64,000 nt of DNA from Caprella mutica (lineage: Eukaryota > Arthropoda > Malacostraca > Amphipoda > Caprellidae). Shown here piece by piece: positions 22,757 to 33,590 of the stretch (positions are counted from its first letter, which is position 1; every line of letters begins with the position of its first letter). The stretch spans positions 186,001 to 250,000 of the forward strand of contig CANNZV010000332.1 in the NCBI GenBank assembly GCA_947561585.1, in the 5' to 3' direction. Both the position numbers and the translations under genes were made by a program. The notes below the pieces were generated by a model. That model saw nothing but the letters and a program-made list of their open reading frames with translations. It searched no databases and had not been told where the DNA came from.

Positions 22757-22870
22757 GCGCGGAAAATTGCTACTGTGGAAAACTGCCACTTTGGGAAAAT
22801 TGCCACTGTGGAAAACTGCCACTGTAGGTAAATTGACAACCGGATGATTGCCACTGAGGAAAATTGCCCC
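22757..22870 (+). repeat. minisatellite, GGAAAATTGCCACTGTG unit, forward
   Basis: About six units beginning after CCGTGCGCGG. Together with 20303-20478 it brackets the MITE-like element and the integrase fragments. Confidence 0.85.
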
Positions 22871-22906
22871 TATATGATATTGAAGGTTACTTTTAGTTAA
22901 CTTTTA

Positions 22907-23138
22907 GGCTCACTTCACACTTACGTTTCTTAACGCCGCGTACGAAAAAATGCTCAACGCAATAAGTTTACCTACAATTGATTTTAACGGAACCCTTCAC
23001 ACTTCTTTATAAAAAATACTGAAGAAAAAAACGCAGCTATGAAGTGTTCCGTTAAAATCAATTGTACCTAGCTAAACTTTTTGCAATGAGTATTTTTTTT
23101 CTAACGCGGCGTTGAGAAACACAAGTGTGAAGTGGGCC
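22907..23138. mobile_element. palindromic MITE, family F
   Basis: The termini are GGCTCACTTCACACTTACG and the complement of GGCCCACTTCACACTTGTG. The interior has AACGCCGCGT and ATTGATTTTAACGGAAC in inverted pairs. TA lies directly outside both ends. A second, shorter copy is at 50648-50805. Confidence 0.8.
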
Positions 23139-23282
23139 TAAAGGGTAATAAATTGATATTGATATTGACCCGTTATTTTTAACTGGAAAATACACTAGTG
23201 TATTATATAAAGTTACTATTTTTATTATATTACATAATATTACCAATTTACCATCTCATTTTTTGTTTTCAAAATAAATATA

Positions 23283-23350
23283 TTTCGGCCAAATTGTCTT
23301 TCGGCCAAATGTCTGTTCGACCAAGTGTCATTTATTCGGCCAAGAGTCTG
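23283..23350 (+). repeat. short tandem repeat, TTCGGCCAAATGTC unit
   Basis: About four diverged copies of TTCGGCCAAATGTCT. Non-coding. Confidence 0.7.
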
Positions 23351-23612
23351 TCAACCATTTAAGAAATTATTGTTTTAATCCAGGAGACAGAACACAGAAG
23401 TGTTAATCTCCTCAAAAAATGGTAAATTATTACTAACAATTGAACATTTTATTTTCATGCAGAAGTCATTTATATAGAGCCAACATAAAAAAAATCGAAA
23501 TATCATAAATTAAGATAAATAAAAGAGAAAATATAACAAAAATAAAGTAACTTCTAAACGAGTTACAAAACATGTACCGGAAAAGTTCCCTCTCTGCTGA
23601 TCAATTGGCGCT

Positions 23613-26600
23613 ATGGCGGACTCAGCTTTTACTTCATTTAATGATGTAAACTTTGCAAGTTTCAAAAAAACGTTACTGCAGGTAATTAAATAATCTCAGA
23701 TTATTATTGATGAAAATCCTATAATATTTCTATATCTTACTAAATTCTTACTTACTATATAAATTTACAAAATAATAAATTAATAATTTAGGTATTGCTG
23801 AAATTATTATAATATATAGAATAGTTACACCCCCATTTATTTTCTATACAACTTTTCTAATCAAAGAAAATTGATAGGGAAAGGGTAACTAAATCAAAAT
23901 ACTTGTAATGCGAAATACATTGTAATTCTTCTGAATACAATTAATGTTTGACTACACCATTTTAGCCTCAAATTTAAAAAAAGGCAAGTTCAAATTAAAA
24001 TTAGACAACTTCAAATTGAAGGAAGTGAATTTCGAATTAAAATTAGTCAATTCCAAATTAAAGGAAGTGAATTTCGAACTAAAATTAGTGAACTTCAAAT
24101 TAAAATTGGTCAAGTTCAAATTAAAAAAAGTCAACTTCCAATTAAAACAGTTCTATTACAAATTAAAATCGTATTTTTCTCTGTTAAACTCTCAATTCTG
24201 AAATATATTAGGTTAATTCACAAATCGAAATTTTTTACATATATTAAATAATGGCCAAAGCAGTTTTATTTCGTCATATAGGTATGTATTTACTCGTCCA
24301 ATTCATAACAAGTTCATGTATAATGGATATAGTAGAACATTCAGATTATTCTAAAGATTTATCAGATGGTTGAATTGATTTTAATTTGAGTTCATCTTTC
24401 ATAATTTATGATATTTTATAAAATAAGAATTGAAATTGTAATTTGTACTTGAGTTATTTTTATTTGAAATTGATCTATTTTAATTTGAACGACACTTTAT
24501 TTAATTTGAAGTGGATCTTTTTTAATTTGAACTTGACTAATTTTAATTTGAAGTTCACTAATTTTAATTCGAAATTCACTTCCTTTAATTTGAAGTTCAA
24601 TAATTTTAATTTGAAATTGACTTTTTTTAATTTGAGACTAAAATAGTGTAGATACTTGGTAGACGGATAAAAAATATGTTAAAGGTCCTCTCCAGGCTTT
24701 GGGAAAAAAATGAGTTTATTACATAATATTAAAGAACTCATACAATTCGGTTCTGTATATATTTTATTATTTACTTTTAAAGTTTTTTAATACTCTGTGA
24801 TCAACAATCGAGCGAATCTCCAACCTGACGCTGAGAAAGAAGATTGTACACTCTTTGTTTTGATTTCAAATTTAGATTTTTAAACAAACAATGCGTTTTT
24901 GGCCTTCTTTTAAGATATCAATTGTTTCTAATAGTATATAAACGTTTCTATAATAAGTTTATCTGAATTTGAACCTTTAAAACGAATAATAAATAGAATT
25001 ATTAAAAAAAATACCTAGTTGACAATCAAAACAAATGGTGTACATTCTTCTTCTTCAGACTGAAAATTAGAAAGTCGGAAGTAAAGTAGGTTTTGTAGAG
25101 TTTGAATTATAAAAATCTTTAAAAGCATATAAAATTAAAAATATGCTATCAAATTTTATGGGGTTTGAAGTAAAATGATGAGAAACATCATCCTCGTTGA
25201 TTTAAGCAATAAAAAAATTTGTTTGGAGGGGACCTTTAAACCATATGATTTAGAGAGGTCGTTATAGATGTAGCGATCTGCAGTCTGCATGATAGAACGG
25301 ACAATTTTTGTCGTTTGTAGGAGTGTCCGTTGAAAGATCGTCCGCTGTAAGAGATTTACCTGCACATAGAAGATTTCATTTTTTTGTAATATGATTATTT
25401 CCTGAAAAAGTTTTTATTTCTTTTTTAAAATATGATTATTTCCAGAAAAACATGTTTTTCCTTTAACTCTTCTAAGGCAAGTATTTAACGCCACTGTATC
25501 GTCACTTGTATATTTGAACCAGGATACAGTAACATATAGGCGGTATGGTAATCAGCTGATAGAAACTATACTTTGACGTATACATATGGCGTGACTAGAA
25601 TGTCTTAAAAATTGCATTGATTATTGCTACGTGAATAATATGCTTTGTGGTTTATAACTAGTTCAGTTTATATCATTTTGGTTCAATTTTTTTGCTTTTA
25701 ATTGTATTACTTACTAATATAGAAATATATATGCAGATAATACTTTTATTATTTAGATATTTTACTTACATTTATTCTTGGACTGTCGACTCTGACCACA
25801 CTTTGAAACCTGGAACTACATACTTGAACTTAGACACTACTATTTTGTTCTTATCAATTACTAACTAAGAATTGGTTAAATTGTATTTCCATTATTTTAG
25901 CAGGAACTAGAGTTTAGCAGTCAGCTAACACTGGTACAGACTGCTAGGTAGCATATGTTCAAGATCCTATTTTTGTAGATAAGTAAAAGAAATGGACAAT
26001 AAAAACACACCTAAATAATATCTATATATTCAACTTTGAGGTTCAATCGCCAGTTTTGCTTTTCTTTCACAAGAATCCCTTAAGCTTGTCGCCCACCTGA
26101 TCGGATCGGAAACGACGCGGAAGCTAACGAAGTCTCGGAACGGACACGACACGACGTTCGTACGCACACCAGTTCAGATGACTTCGGAAGGGATACGGTG
26201 CCGACATCACAGTACTTATAGGAATATAACAATTAAAAGTTAAAATTTATCGATCATGACAACTATTTTAATTAATGTTTTACCCCCAAAAAAATACATT
26301 AAAAAATATATATGTTGAAAACAATATATATAAAAAAATATGTTGAAAATATATAAGCGAAAAAAAAAATTATTTAAAAAAAATACTTAGAAACATATAA
26401 AAAAAGAATAAAAAAAAATTATGTATAAACTAATGTATGCAAATAAAATTTATGCAAATAAAATGTATGCAAATAAAATGTATGCAAATAAAATTTATAT
26501 AAATGAAATGTATGTAAATGAAATGTGTGTAAATGAAATGTATGTAAATGAAATGTGTGTAAATGAAATGTATGTAAATGAAATTTATGTAAATGAAATG

Positions 26601-28025
26601 TATGTAAATGAAATGTATGTAAATGAAATGTATGTAAATGAAATGTATGTAAATGAAATGTATGTAAATGAAATGTGTGTAAATGAAATGTGTGTAAATG
26701 AAATGTGTGTAAATGGAATGTATGTAAATGAAATTTATGTAAATGAAATTTATGTAAATGAAATGTGTGTAAATGAAATGTATGTGAATGAAATGTATGT
26801 AAATGAAATGTATGTAAATGAAATGTATGTAAATGAAAAGTATGTAAATGAAATTTATGTAAATAAAATGTGTAAATAGAATTTGTGTAAATAAAATTCA
26901 TGTAAATAAAATTCATGTAAATAAAATTCATGTAAATAAAACTCATGTAAATTAAGTTTATGGAAATAAAATTTATGTAAATAAAATTTATGTAAATAAA
27001 ATGTTATTCTTCTTATTTCAATAACTTTTCGTGATCTGATTTATAATCATTAAAGATAATTGAATGAAACTAATTGATTATGTATTAATATCAACGTATT
27101 CATCACGAAGTAGGATATTCACAGCTATTCCATTCTTCCAAATCCATCCCAGTCTCTCCAAACACCGTTCTGCGCATGCGCAATCTCTCAGACGCATCAG
27201 AACTATCAGAAAAATTTTCTTTCAAACATATCCGCGTCGTTTCCGTTCCGATCCGACGCGTCGTTTCGTTTCCGATCCGAGCAGGTGGGCGTTAGCACGT
27301 TCAAATGTATGGGATAGATTTTTGTCTGATGCTTCGTGTCCGTTCCGATGCGTCGTTTCCGATCAGGTGGGCGACAAGCTTTATACAACGAATCTAAACT
27401 TCTCGATATAAACATGCAAGTGCGAGAAATTATGAGCCGCTTTGTCACAAACAAGAAATGTGTTGCTTTGGTGACGTCATATTTTTGCGTCGTGCACTAG
27501 TTACTATACCCGTTATGTTCCTGTAACCTGATTTGAACAACTAATTTTATAACTATAGGAACAGGTATAGCCTAATTTCAATACTTGGTAGCTTCCACTT
27601 TTGATTGTATATCTTTATAAAACATCATTACTAAGAGTTAAGGATGTATTTACTTATATCATTTAAATTTATAATTAAATGTTCTAAAACTATTTTGGAC
27701 CATTTTAATGAAAGGCTAAGTTCGACTGGACTACCCCTTTAATAATTTCTATTACAAAATGTTTTGAAGTTATCATGACAGGACACAACTATTTTATAGC
27801 AAATAGGATGCAATTTCTCCCATAATGTTGAATTAGGTATGAATATCTGGCATGGTTAGATAGATTTTACTAACTGGGAATTTCTAACCACTAAACTGCA
27901 ATTAAGTAATTATATGATGCTAATGTTTATTTTGTATTTTCAGGAGTGACGGAAGCACAGCAAGTGACATCCATAGACTCCTTGATCTGCAGAAGCAGAC
28001 AAAACAACGTGAAGAAGAATTATGA
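23613..28025 (+). CDS. candidate small gene, 58 residues in three exons, function unknown
   Basis: Exon 1 (23613-23681) starts ATGGCGGAC and encodes MADSAFTSFNDVNFASFK and five more residues before donor GTAATT; it ends in phase 0. A 26-nt microexon (25321-25346) follows a TTTGTAG acceptor and ends at donor GTAAGA in phase 2. The terminal exon (27944-28025) follows TATTTTCAG and encodes SDGSTASDIHRLLDLQKQ and a charged TKQREEEL tail before TGA. Phases fit exactly. Composition is unlike the surrounding repeats. The introns are filled with transposons. I do not recognise the family. The terminal and first exons are more convincing than the microexon, and the two could belong to different transcripts. 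Confidence 0.4.
23952..24651. mobile_element. foldback element with minisatellite arms
   Basis: The outer inverted termini are CTACACCATTTTAGCCTC and the complement of CTACACTATTTTAGTCTC. The left arm (23972-24180) is a tandem array of about 21-bp TTCAAATTAAAATTAGTCAA units. The right arm (24455-24640) is the inverse array. The loop is about 270 bp. Frames open on both strands in each arm are artefacts of the repeat. It lies in intron 1 of the candidate small gene. Confidence 0.85.
24683..25235. mobile_element. TTAA-flanked MITE, family T (553 bp)
   Basis: The termini are AGGTCCTCTCCAGGC and the complement of AGGTCCCCTCCAAAC, with TTAA on both sides (24679-24682, 25236-25239). Internal landmarks are GAGTGTACAATCTTC-type and TGTTTTGATTGTCAACT sequences. 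Four related copies are clustered at 52105-54449. A TTAA target fits piggyBac- or Kolobok-type transposition. Confidence 0.85.
26083..27380. mobile_element. PIF/Harbinger-like element nested in the hAT MITE
   Basis: The inverted termini are AGCTTGTCGCCCACCTGATC, a perfect match over at least 20 bp, continuing into CGGAAACGACGCG-type subterminal sequence. TTA is duplicated on each side (26080-26082 and 27381-27383), the TWA target typical of PIF/Harbinger. The uninterrupted hAT copy at 57316 shows the empty site. The ends are much more GC-rich than the surroundings. The interior is a minisatellite. No transposase present. Confidence 0.85.
26421..27000 (+). repeat. 15-bp minisatellite, ATGTATGTAAATGAA unit
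   Basis: About 38 copies of a 15-bp unit. Because the period is a multiple of three, long frames open on both strands (MYVNE on plus, HLHTF on minus). These are repeat artefacts. Unit variants (ATGTGTGT, AAATTTATG) are interspersed. Confidence 0.95.
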
Positions 28026-28351
28026 ATACTATCTCAAGACTCCAATTTGTCTTTCAAAGAAGTTATCAACCGTTAAGTCACTTAACTGAATTCTATTCAG
28101 AGTGACTTATTTTTGAACCGTCTGTGGAGACATTCTTTTCAGACTTGGGCCACTTGGCTGAGAGCCTGAGTCTGACTGAGAGTGGAAACAATGCTCTATT
28201 GAAGCTCTAGCCTCTAACATTCTTCTTTATTCTAATTTGTTTGCCAGTTATTTTCCCACAATCCCATGTCATTTGCTATGCCCAAATTGGCAAGATTGAA
28301 AAGATTTTTGAGACTGTGAGTCTGTGACCAAAGGCCAAATCCCCAGTCTGT

Positions 28352-28393
28352 ATTTCAGTATTTGGTGCACAAAATTCCACTGACTTTTTGCCA
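28352..28393 (-). mobile_element. family B MITE end fragment
   Basis: CAGTCTGTATTTCAGTATTTGGTGCACAAAATTCCACTGACTTTTTG is the characteristic right end of family B in inverse orientation. It begins about 330 bp after the terminal exon of the candidate small gene. Nothing else is recognised in 28026-28351. Confidence 0.65.
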
Positions 28394-28406
28394 GTCTCAG
28401 TCATAA

Positions 28407-28914
28407 GTATCTAAAAGCTGAGCGGCGCACCACATTACGGCGCACTACAATACGGCGCACCACTGTACTTTCTATTAATGACCTCAATGTGAAAAACTGT
28501 TATGTAGTTTGTTGTATCCGCTAGTTTGTTGTTCTGCACACTTCATGATTGTTTAATGACCTGGCAGGGGGGTTCGGGGGGCGGCACGCCCCCCGATACA
28601 TCTACCTAACGGCTAACTGATAAGTTTTTATTTACATCTCAGACTGAAAGTTTACAATAGTTACCCCATAAAATTACAATTACTGTTTTCTATGATGAAT
28701 TTTATTTTCTATTCCAAATTAAACATCTCAATCAAATAATTAAACTGTGTAGTATAAACATTGGATTCAGGTACCAATTTGATACGACAATTACCTATCA
28801 AATTCACTCCATTTGTCATTAATCTGTTTTCAAATTACCTATCTAATAGAATGTACAGTGGTGCGCCGTAATCTGGTGCGCCGTACTGGTGTGCGCCGCT
28901 CAGCTTTTAGATAC
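28407..28914. mobile_element. MITE with GTATCTAAAAGCTGAGCGGCGC termini
   Basis: The left terminus GTATCTAAAAGCTGAGCGGC matches the reverse complement of the right end (CGCCGCTCAGCTTTTAGATAC). The terminal repeats continue through repeated GGCGCACCAC / GTGGTGCGCC segments for about 70 bp. A family L copy with G-rich GGGGGGCGGCACGCCCCCCG lies inside (28500-28610). Confidence 0.8.
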
Positions 28915-28974
28915 GTATCATCTCAGTCTGCAGAATATGGGCCATGCCAATTTTTTAACCAAAATTTCACTAAA

Positions 28975-29340
28975 ATTCTGAGCCAAGCCAATTTGGCTCA
29001 TATTTTGAAGATTTCAAGTCAAAATTAACATAGGAACATAGGAATTACCTAATTCAAAATTTAAAGCCAATTAGACATATCTGAGTTTTGACCTTTTGAA
29101 ATCTAAGCCAATTATTAATTGGCTTTAACTGACATACTCTATAGCTAACATGGAATATGGGACATTTTTAACATTTTCTCTAATCTCAATCTCTGTGAAC
29201 AATCCTTAATTTCCTCCTACCTAATAGTACCTATATTTACATGTATGATTTAGTCATGTACCAAGTAAAATAGCCAGTCTGCAGAAACTGGTAAAGTGTT
29301 CGTAGAGATCTCTTATTTTGTTTGTAGCAAAATTAATGTA
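28975..29340. repeat. family K and family C repeat pieces
   Basis: 28980-29145 matches 5125-5285 (family K). It is followed by AATATGGGACATTTTTAACA (inverse family C) and, at 29275-29340, by a forward CAGTCTGCAGAAACTGGTAAAG piece. Non-coding. Confidence 0.6.
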
Positions 29341-29981
29341 AATATAGGGTAATATATCAAATGCCGAACGTACTCAATTACCGAATGCAGAATTTGAAAT
29401 TGGTCTAGTGTATTCATAGGTGGCATGACAGTAACACAGTTGTCGTGATCGTGAAGCATGAACATACAGCTTTCATTTTATAAAGGTGTTTACAGAACTA
29501 TAAACCATATATAATATATAAAAGAACATTTATCTGAGTTATATAACCTGTTTTGTGCTTAGAATACCGATAGTGGTTAAATCGTGTGCAAGTGTTTACG
29601 AAAAATTTCAGTCGTTATGCGCGCCATTTCCCTAAATAAAGTGTGGATAGAAGTTGTCACGGTAACGTAAAGTTTGTTTACATTGCTCTAAATTATCACC
29701 AGGTTGCCATACGATAAAAAAATAGCATTCGATAATTGATATTAACTTTAACCCAATATCAATTACCGAATGATATGAAAATTTTATTCGGTAATTGAAA
29801 ATTCATGATCAATTTCACCGAATATGTATTCAATCAGATTTAACGAATGTATATTAATTACTTTATATCGTTATTGATAATAATTAATCATGTGGTTTAT
29901 GTTAAAACCACCAATCTAATATTTTCTGTTCCTAGAATGAAATACCTATAATTAAGACAGTTCGATAAATTAATTACTAGC

Positions 29982-32391
29982 ATGCCAAAAGCCACGATAA
30001 AAAAAAAAAGTACAATGAAGATTCCATTCTCGAAGCAATTGCTGCAGTCCAGAATGGCATGACTTATAAGGAAGCTTCTGAGAAATATGGTGTTCTCACT
30101 ACCACGATTCATGAAAAGAAGAATGACAGATCTTCTCTTTTGGAAGGTCGACCTGGTGAGTGCAGTATTTGATATATCTAATACTTAGGGATTATGATTT
30201 TGTTTTCTTTTTCATTTCTAGCTGATCTTTCACAATAGGGAAGTTAATAAGAATCAATCATTAGCTTAAAATACCAAATCATTGAACAATAGGACATTCA
30301 TTCAATCGCTTTCTCCACACATTAGGTCCCCGTACATCCCTATCACGTGATGAGGAGAAGAAATTTGTGGATTGGATTTTGAAAATGGCTAAAATTGGAT
30401 ATGGCATCACAAGGAAAGAAATCCCTCATCATATTAAGGAGATTCTGGATAAAGAGGAGAGAACCATATTCAAAAATAACCTTCCTTCCTCCTGCTGGAC
30501 TTATCGCTTCATGAGTCGATGGCCCGTATTGTCTGCAAGACTTCCCGGAAATCTGGGCTATCAGCGGACATACATTGATGAGGGTAACATCAAAGCTTGG
30601 TTCAGAAATGTTTCCAAGTTTCTAAAAGATGAGCATGATATTGATGCAGAAACATTCTTCGTTGAAGAAAATGCTAGTCGCATTTATAACCTTGACGAAA
30701 GTGGTTTTCCCTTAGCAGGTTCCAGTGGTAAATTATAAGTTATCACAGAGATGGGTGCTAAGAATGTGTATAAGATGGCACCTGATTCAAGGGAACAAAT
30801 AACAGTCTTGGGATGTGCTTGTGCTGATGGCAATTTGCAGAAACCTTTTGTGTTGTTCCCAGGTGTTCAACCAAAATTCAATTTTGATGGAGTAAATCCA
30901 GAAGATTTTGATGTAGGCTGCACTCCTAATGGCTGGATTTCTTCAGATAGTTTTTTTGGATGGTTAGCCAATTGTTTCTATCCACGTATCAGGGACACAG
31001 TCCAGTTCCCTATAATACTGTTTATGGATGGACATACGTCCCACATAAACGTAGCTGTATCAGAGTTTTCTAATGCCCATGGAATTATTATGTTTTGCTT
31101 TCCACCACACGCTAGCCATATACTGCAACCGTTAGATGTTGCAGTATATGGCCCTTTGAAGAAATACTGGAATCAAAGTTTGAATGATTTTGCTCGGCAG
31201 TATAAAGGCTTAGCGATGTCACGAGCGCATTTCTTTTCGGTATTTAACAGTGCCTGGTTGAAAGCGATTAACAATCCTCAGAATGTGAAATCGGGATTTC
31301 GTAAATCGGGCATACTGCCTTTAAATCCGGATGCTGTCGACTATTCAAAGATGATTGTCAAGGAGCCGACAAACAACCGTGCGAATGAATCTAGCAATGT
31401 CACTAACAAGGAGAAGATCGGGATGTTTAGGATGGCACAGTGTATTGAGAGGGCATTACCCATAAATATAAAAACTTTGTTTGAAACTCGTTTTCAAAAT
31501 GATTACGATATTGAGGACCAAACAGATAGAGGAATTCTCTATAAAGTGTACCGTGACAAAAGAAGGTTGATCAGAGATTACCAACCAAACACAACCAATG
31601 ATCAAGATGATATGGGCCAGATAGCTGAATTACAAGAGGACCTTTCTCAGCTGGAGCAATCAGAAGTACAAAATACTAGCAACATTAATTGTACAGAAGA
31701 TCTCAATGGCAGCAGAGCTTCAACTGAAGATGTACCACCATTATCTATGAATGTCTCTCTAATGAATCCTCAAAGGAATGGTGAGAGTACTCCTTCAAAA
31801 TGATGCACGACTCCAAGCCATTCTGAAATATCACCGATTGCAGGCACAAGTGGAGTCAGTGACCAACCTTCAGCAAGAGCAATGTCCTTTGAAAAGTGGA
31901 AGGATTCACCGTTCAAAAACCACTTTGTAATTGGAAAAGACGTTATCATCACCAGAAAGGTGACCAAGACAAAGCCAAAAACACCAGCTGCAGTTTCTGG
32001 AAAAGATTATTTGAACTTCTTGCAAAAAAAGCAAGATGAAAAGAAGAAAAAAGAGGATGAAAATGAAAAGAGAAAACAAGAGAGAGGAGGGCAAAAACGC
32101 AATTCAAATGGTTCAAAACGCGTGATAACACCAGATTCTGAAGAGAGCGAGGAAGAGATGGTGCTCGAGAGCGATGATGATATTGGTGAAGCCGATGGTG
32201 ACGTTTGCTATGCCTGTTATGGGAACGAGGATTGGAGCATCACAGAAGCATGGATTGGATGTTCTAATCAACGATGCAAAAGATGGTTCCACAAAGAATG
32301 TCTGAATGATAATGTTACCTCGATGAATGAACTGGAGCTTCAGAACTATAACTTCTACTGCAAAGCTTGCGAAAAACGTAGAAACAAATAA
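29982..32391 (+). pseudogene. pogo-like transposase with PHD finger, interrupted
   Basis: Exon 1 (to 30155, donor GTGAGT) encodes a psq-type helix-turn-helix (about 30008-30120: NEDSILEAIAAVQNGMTYKE). Exon 2 (from 30326) continues with the CENP-B-like DNA-binding region and a DDE domain. Catalytic candidates are D in NLDESGF, D in FMDGHTSH and D in QPLDVAVYG; the last two are 35 residues apart. A lysine/glutamate-rich linker precedes a PHD finger (about 32200-32380) with all eight C4HC3 ligands. Lesions: TAA at 30736-30738 and TGA at 31801-31803, both in frame with what follows. The ATG at 29982 is out of frame with the helix-turn-helix, separated by an 11-A run, suggesting a frameshift there or another start. 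Confidence 0.88.
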
Positions 32392-32725
32392 GATATATGT
32401 CTCTGTTCTATGTACAACACTACAACTAATTAATGCTGATTACTTTTAAATACTGAACAGTTAAGTTCAAAAGAGCATAATAATGCCAAAGGACATTGTT
32501 ATGAGCGATATGTTTCACTAGTTATATTTTTTGTTTGTTATTTTCTTATGTTTGACTTATATAAGAGGATTTATTGATCTCATATGCAATTAAGATAAGA
32601 AATACCTTATGGCTGTGAGTTTATATAAGAGTGTTAACTATATATTTTCCGAACTGTTGTTTAATCAAACACTAGAGTGTAGAATGTTATAAAGGAAATG
32701 AGAGTTTGAATCTAATTTTAGAAAA

Positions 32726-32731
32726 AATAAA
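32726..32731 (+). other. polyadenylation signal of the pogo-like transposase
   Basis: AATAAA lies about 335 nt after the transposase stop and inside the element. Confidence 0.45.
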
Positions 32732-33159
32732 CCGTTAGGGTAATCATTTTCTTTCTAATATGTTCTAATAAAAATTAAGTCAAATCATTGATATAATGTT
32801 TAAATATCCCTTACATATAGTTTATGCCTTAAATATTCATTTTTATTAGTATTAAATGAACATTCAGTAATTGATACGAATATTTTGATATCATTCGGAT
32901 AATTGATATTTAATTGATTTTAATTCGGTAATATGATAAAATCGTGTTTTGATTCAATGTTAAATTATGCTTTATTGCGGAAAAACCTCTAGCTTATGGC
33001 AACAATAGTTTAAATGTATGTATAAACATACGTGGTGTCTATGAATATAATTAGTGAGGGCTCTTCTAATTATTCTGTAGTTGAGTAATTACCCTAGTAA
33101 TTAATTGAAAATTGTTCTGAGAGAATATCCCAAATATCTCCCATATTCTGCAGGCTGGT

Positions 33160-33394
33160 AAAATAGTATGTCTCATGAACTCACCATTTGCCTCTCCAGC
33201 TCTCTCCAAAATTCAACAAATTCTCTCCAAAATGATCAAATTTTCATAAATTCTCTCCAAAATTTGAAAATAACATTGTAGCATAGGAGAAAAATAGATA
33301 AAACTCACCATTTGCAATTCAAGGGCTCAAAATAACTGTCACAAACTTGCCATTAAAATGGCAAGTTTGGACATGCTTTGCCTTTATTACTTGG
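33160..33394. mobile_element. family A MITE, single arm
   Basis: This matches the left arm of the palindrome at 647-872, from AAAATAGTATGTCTC to GGACATGCTTTGCCTTTATTACTTGG. Only one arm is present. Confidence 0.8.
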
Positions 33395-33399
33395 GTCAT

Positions 33400-33480
33400 G
33401 TATTTTAATTTTCACAGAGAACAGAAGCCAAAATGGAGGATTTATTGGGAAACACTTTACCAGTTCCTGCAGTCTGGACT
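33400..33480 (-). repeat. family C piece
   Basis: GAGAACAGAAGCCAAAATGG...CACTTTACCAGTTCCTGCAGTC is the inverse family C end. The open frames at 33347-33649 run across this and neighbouring repeats and are not genes. Confidence 0.6.
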
Positions 33481-33590
33481 TTTTGAAAAAGCTGAAAAAA
33501 ACGGGTCCTGCGTGTTTAGCAGTGCTAAACACCGCCCAGAGGCCGGAGCTGCCCGGGGACAAAATTCTACCGCAGAAGAGACACATTCTG

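Larger units (their letters stand above)
25520..27530. mobile_element. hAT MITE interrupted by a Harbinger-like element
   Basis: The ends are CAGGATACAGTAACATA and the complement of CAGGTTACAGGAACATAACG. The octamer ATTTGAAC flanks both sides exactly (25512-25519 and 27531-27538). It is homologous to 11056-11604 and 57316-57861. Its sequence is broken at 26082/27381 by the element described next. Confidence 0.92.
29348..33094 (+). mobile_element. complete pogo/Tigger-type DNA transposon (3747 bp)
   Basis: The ends are GGGTAAT...ATTACCC with TA directly outside both (29346-29347, 33095-33096). It encodes a CENP-B/psq-type helix-turn-helix and DDE transposase with a C-terminal PHD finger. Motifs ATTACCGAAT or ATTCGGTAATTG are concentrated in both subterminal regions (about 29375, 29760, 29790; 32865-32935), as expected for transposase-binding sites. 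The transposase is inactivated by two in-frame stops. The insertion interrupts a family C piece at about 29340. Confidence 0.9.

Noticed and set aside
26419..26946. Long open frames on both strands (175 and 152 codons)
   Set aside because: They are produced by a 15-bp minisatellite, whose period keeps all affected frames open. No start context, splice sites or non-repetitive sequence.
26421..27000. Regularly spaced repeats that superficially resemble a CRISPR array
   Set aside because: Units are directly tandem with no unique spacers, and the genome is eukaryotic.
30326..32391. Domesticated transposase gene with PHD finger
   Set aside because: Two in-frame stops plus intact TA-flanked termini indicate an ordinary inactivated transposon copy rather than a preserved host gene.
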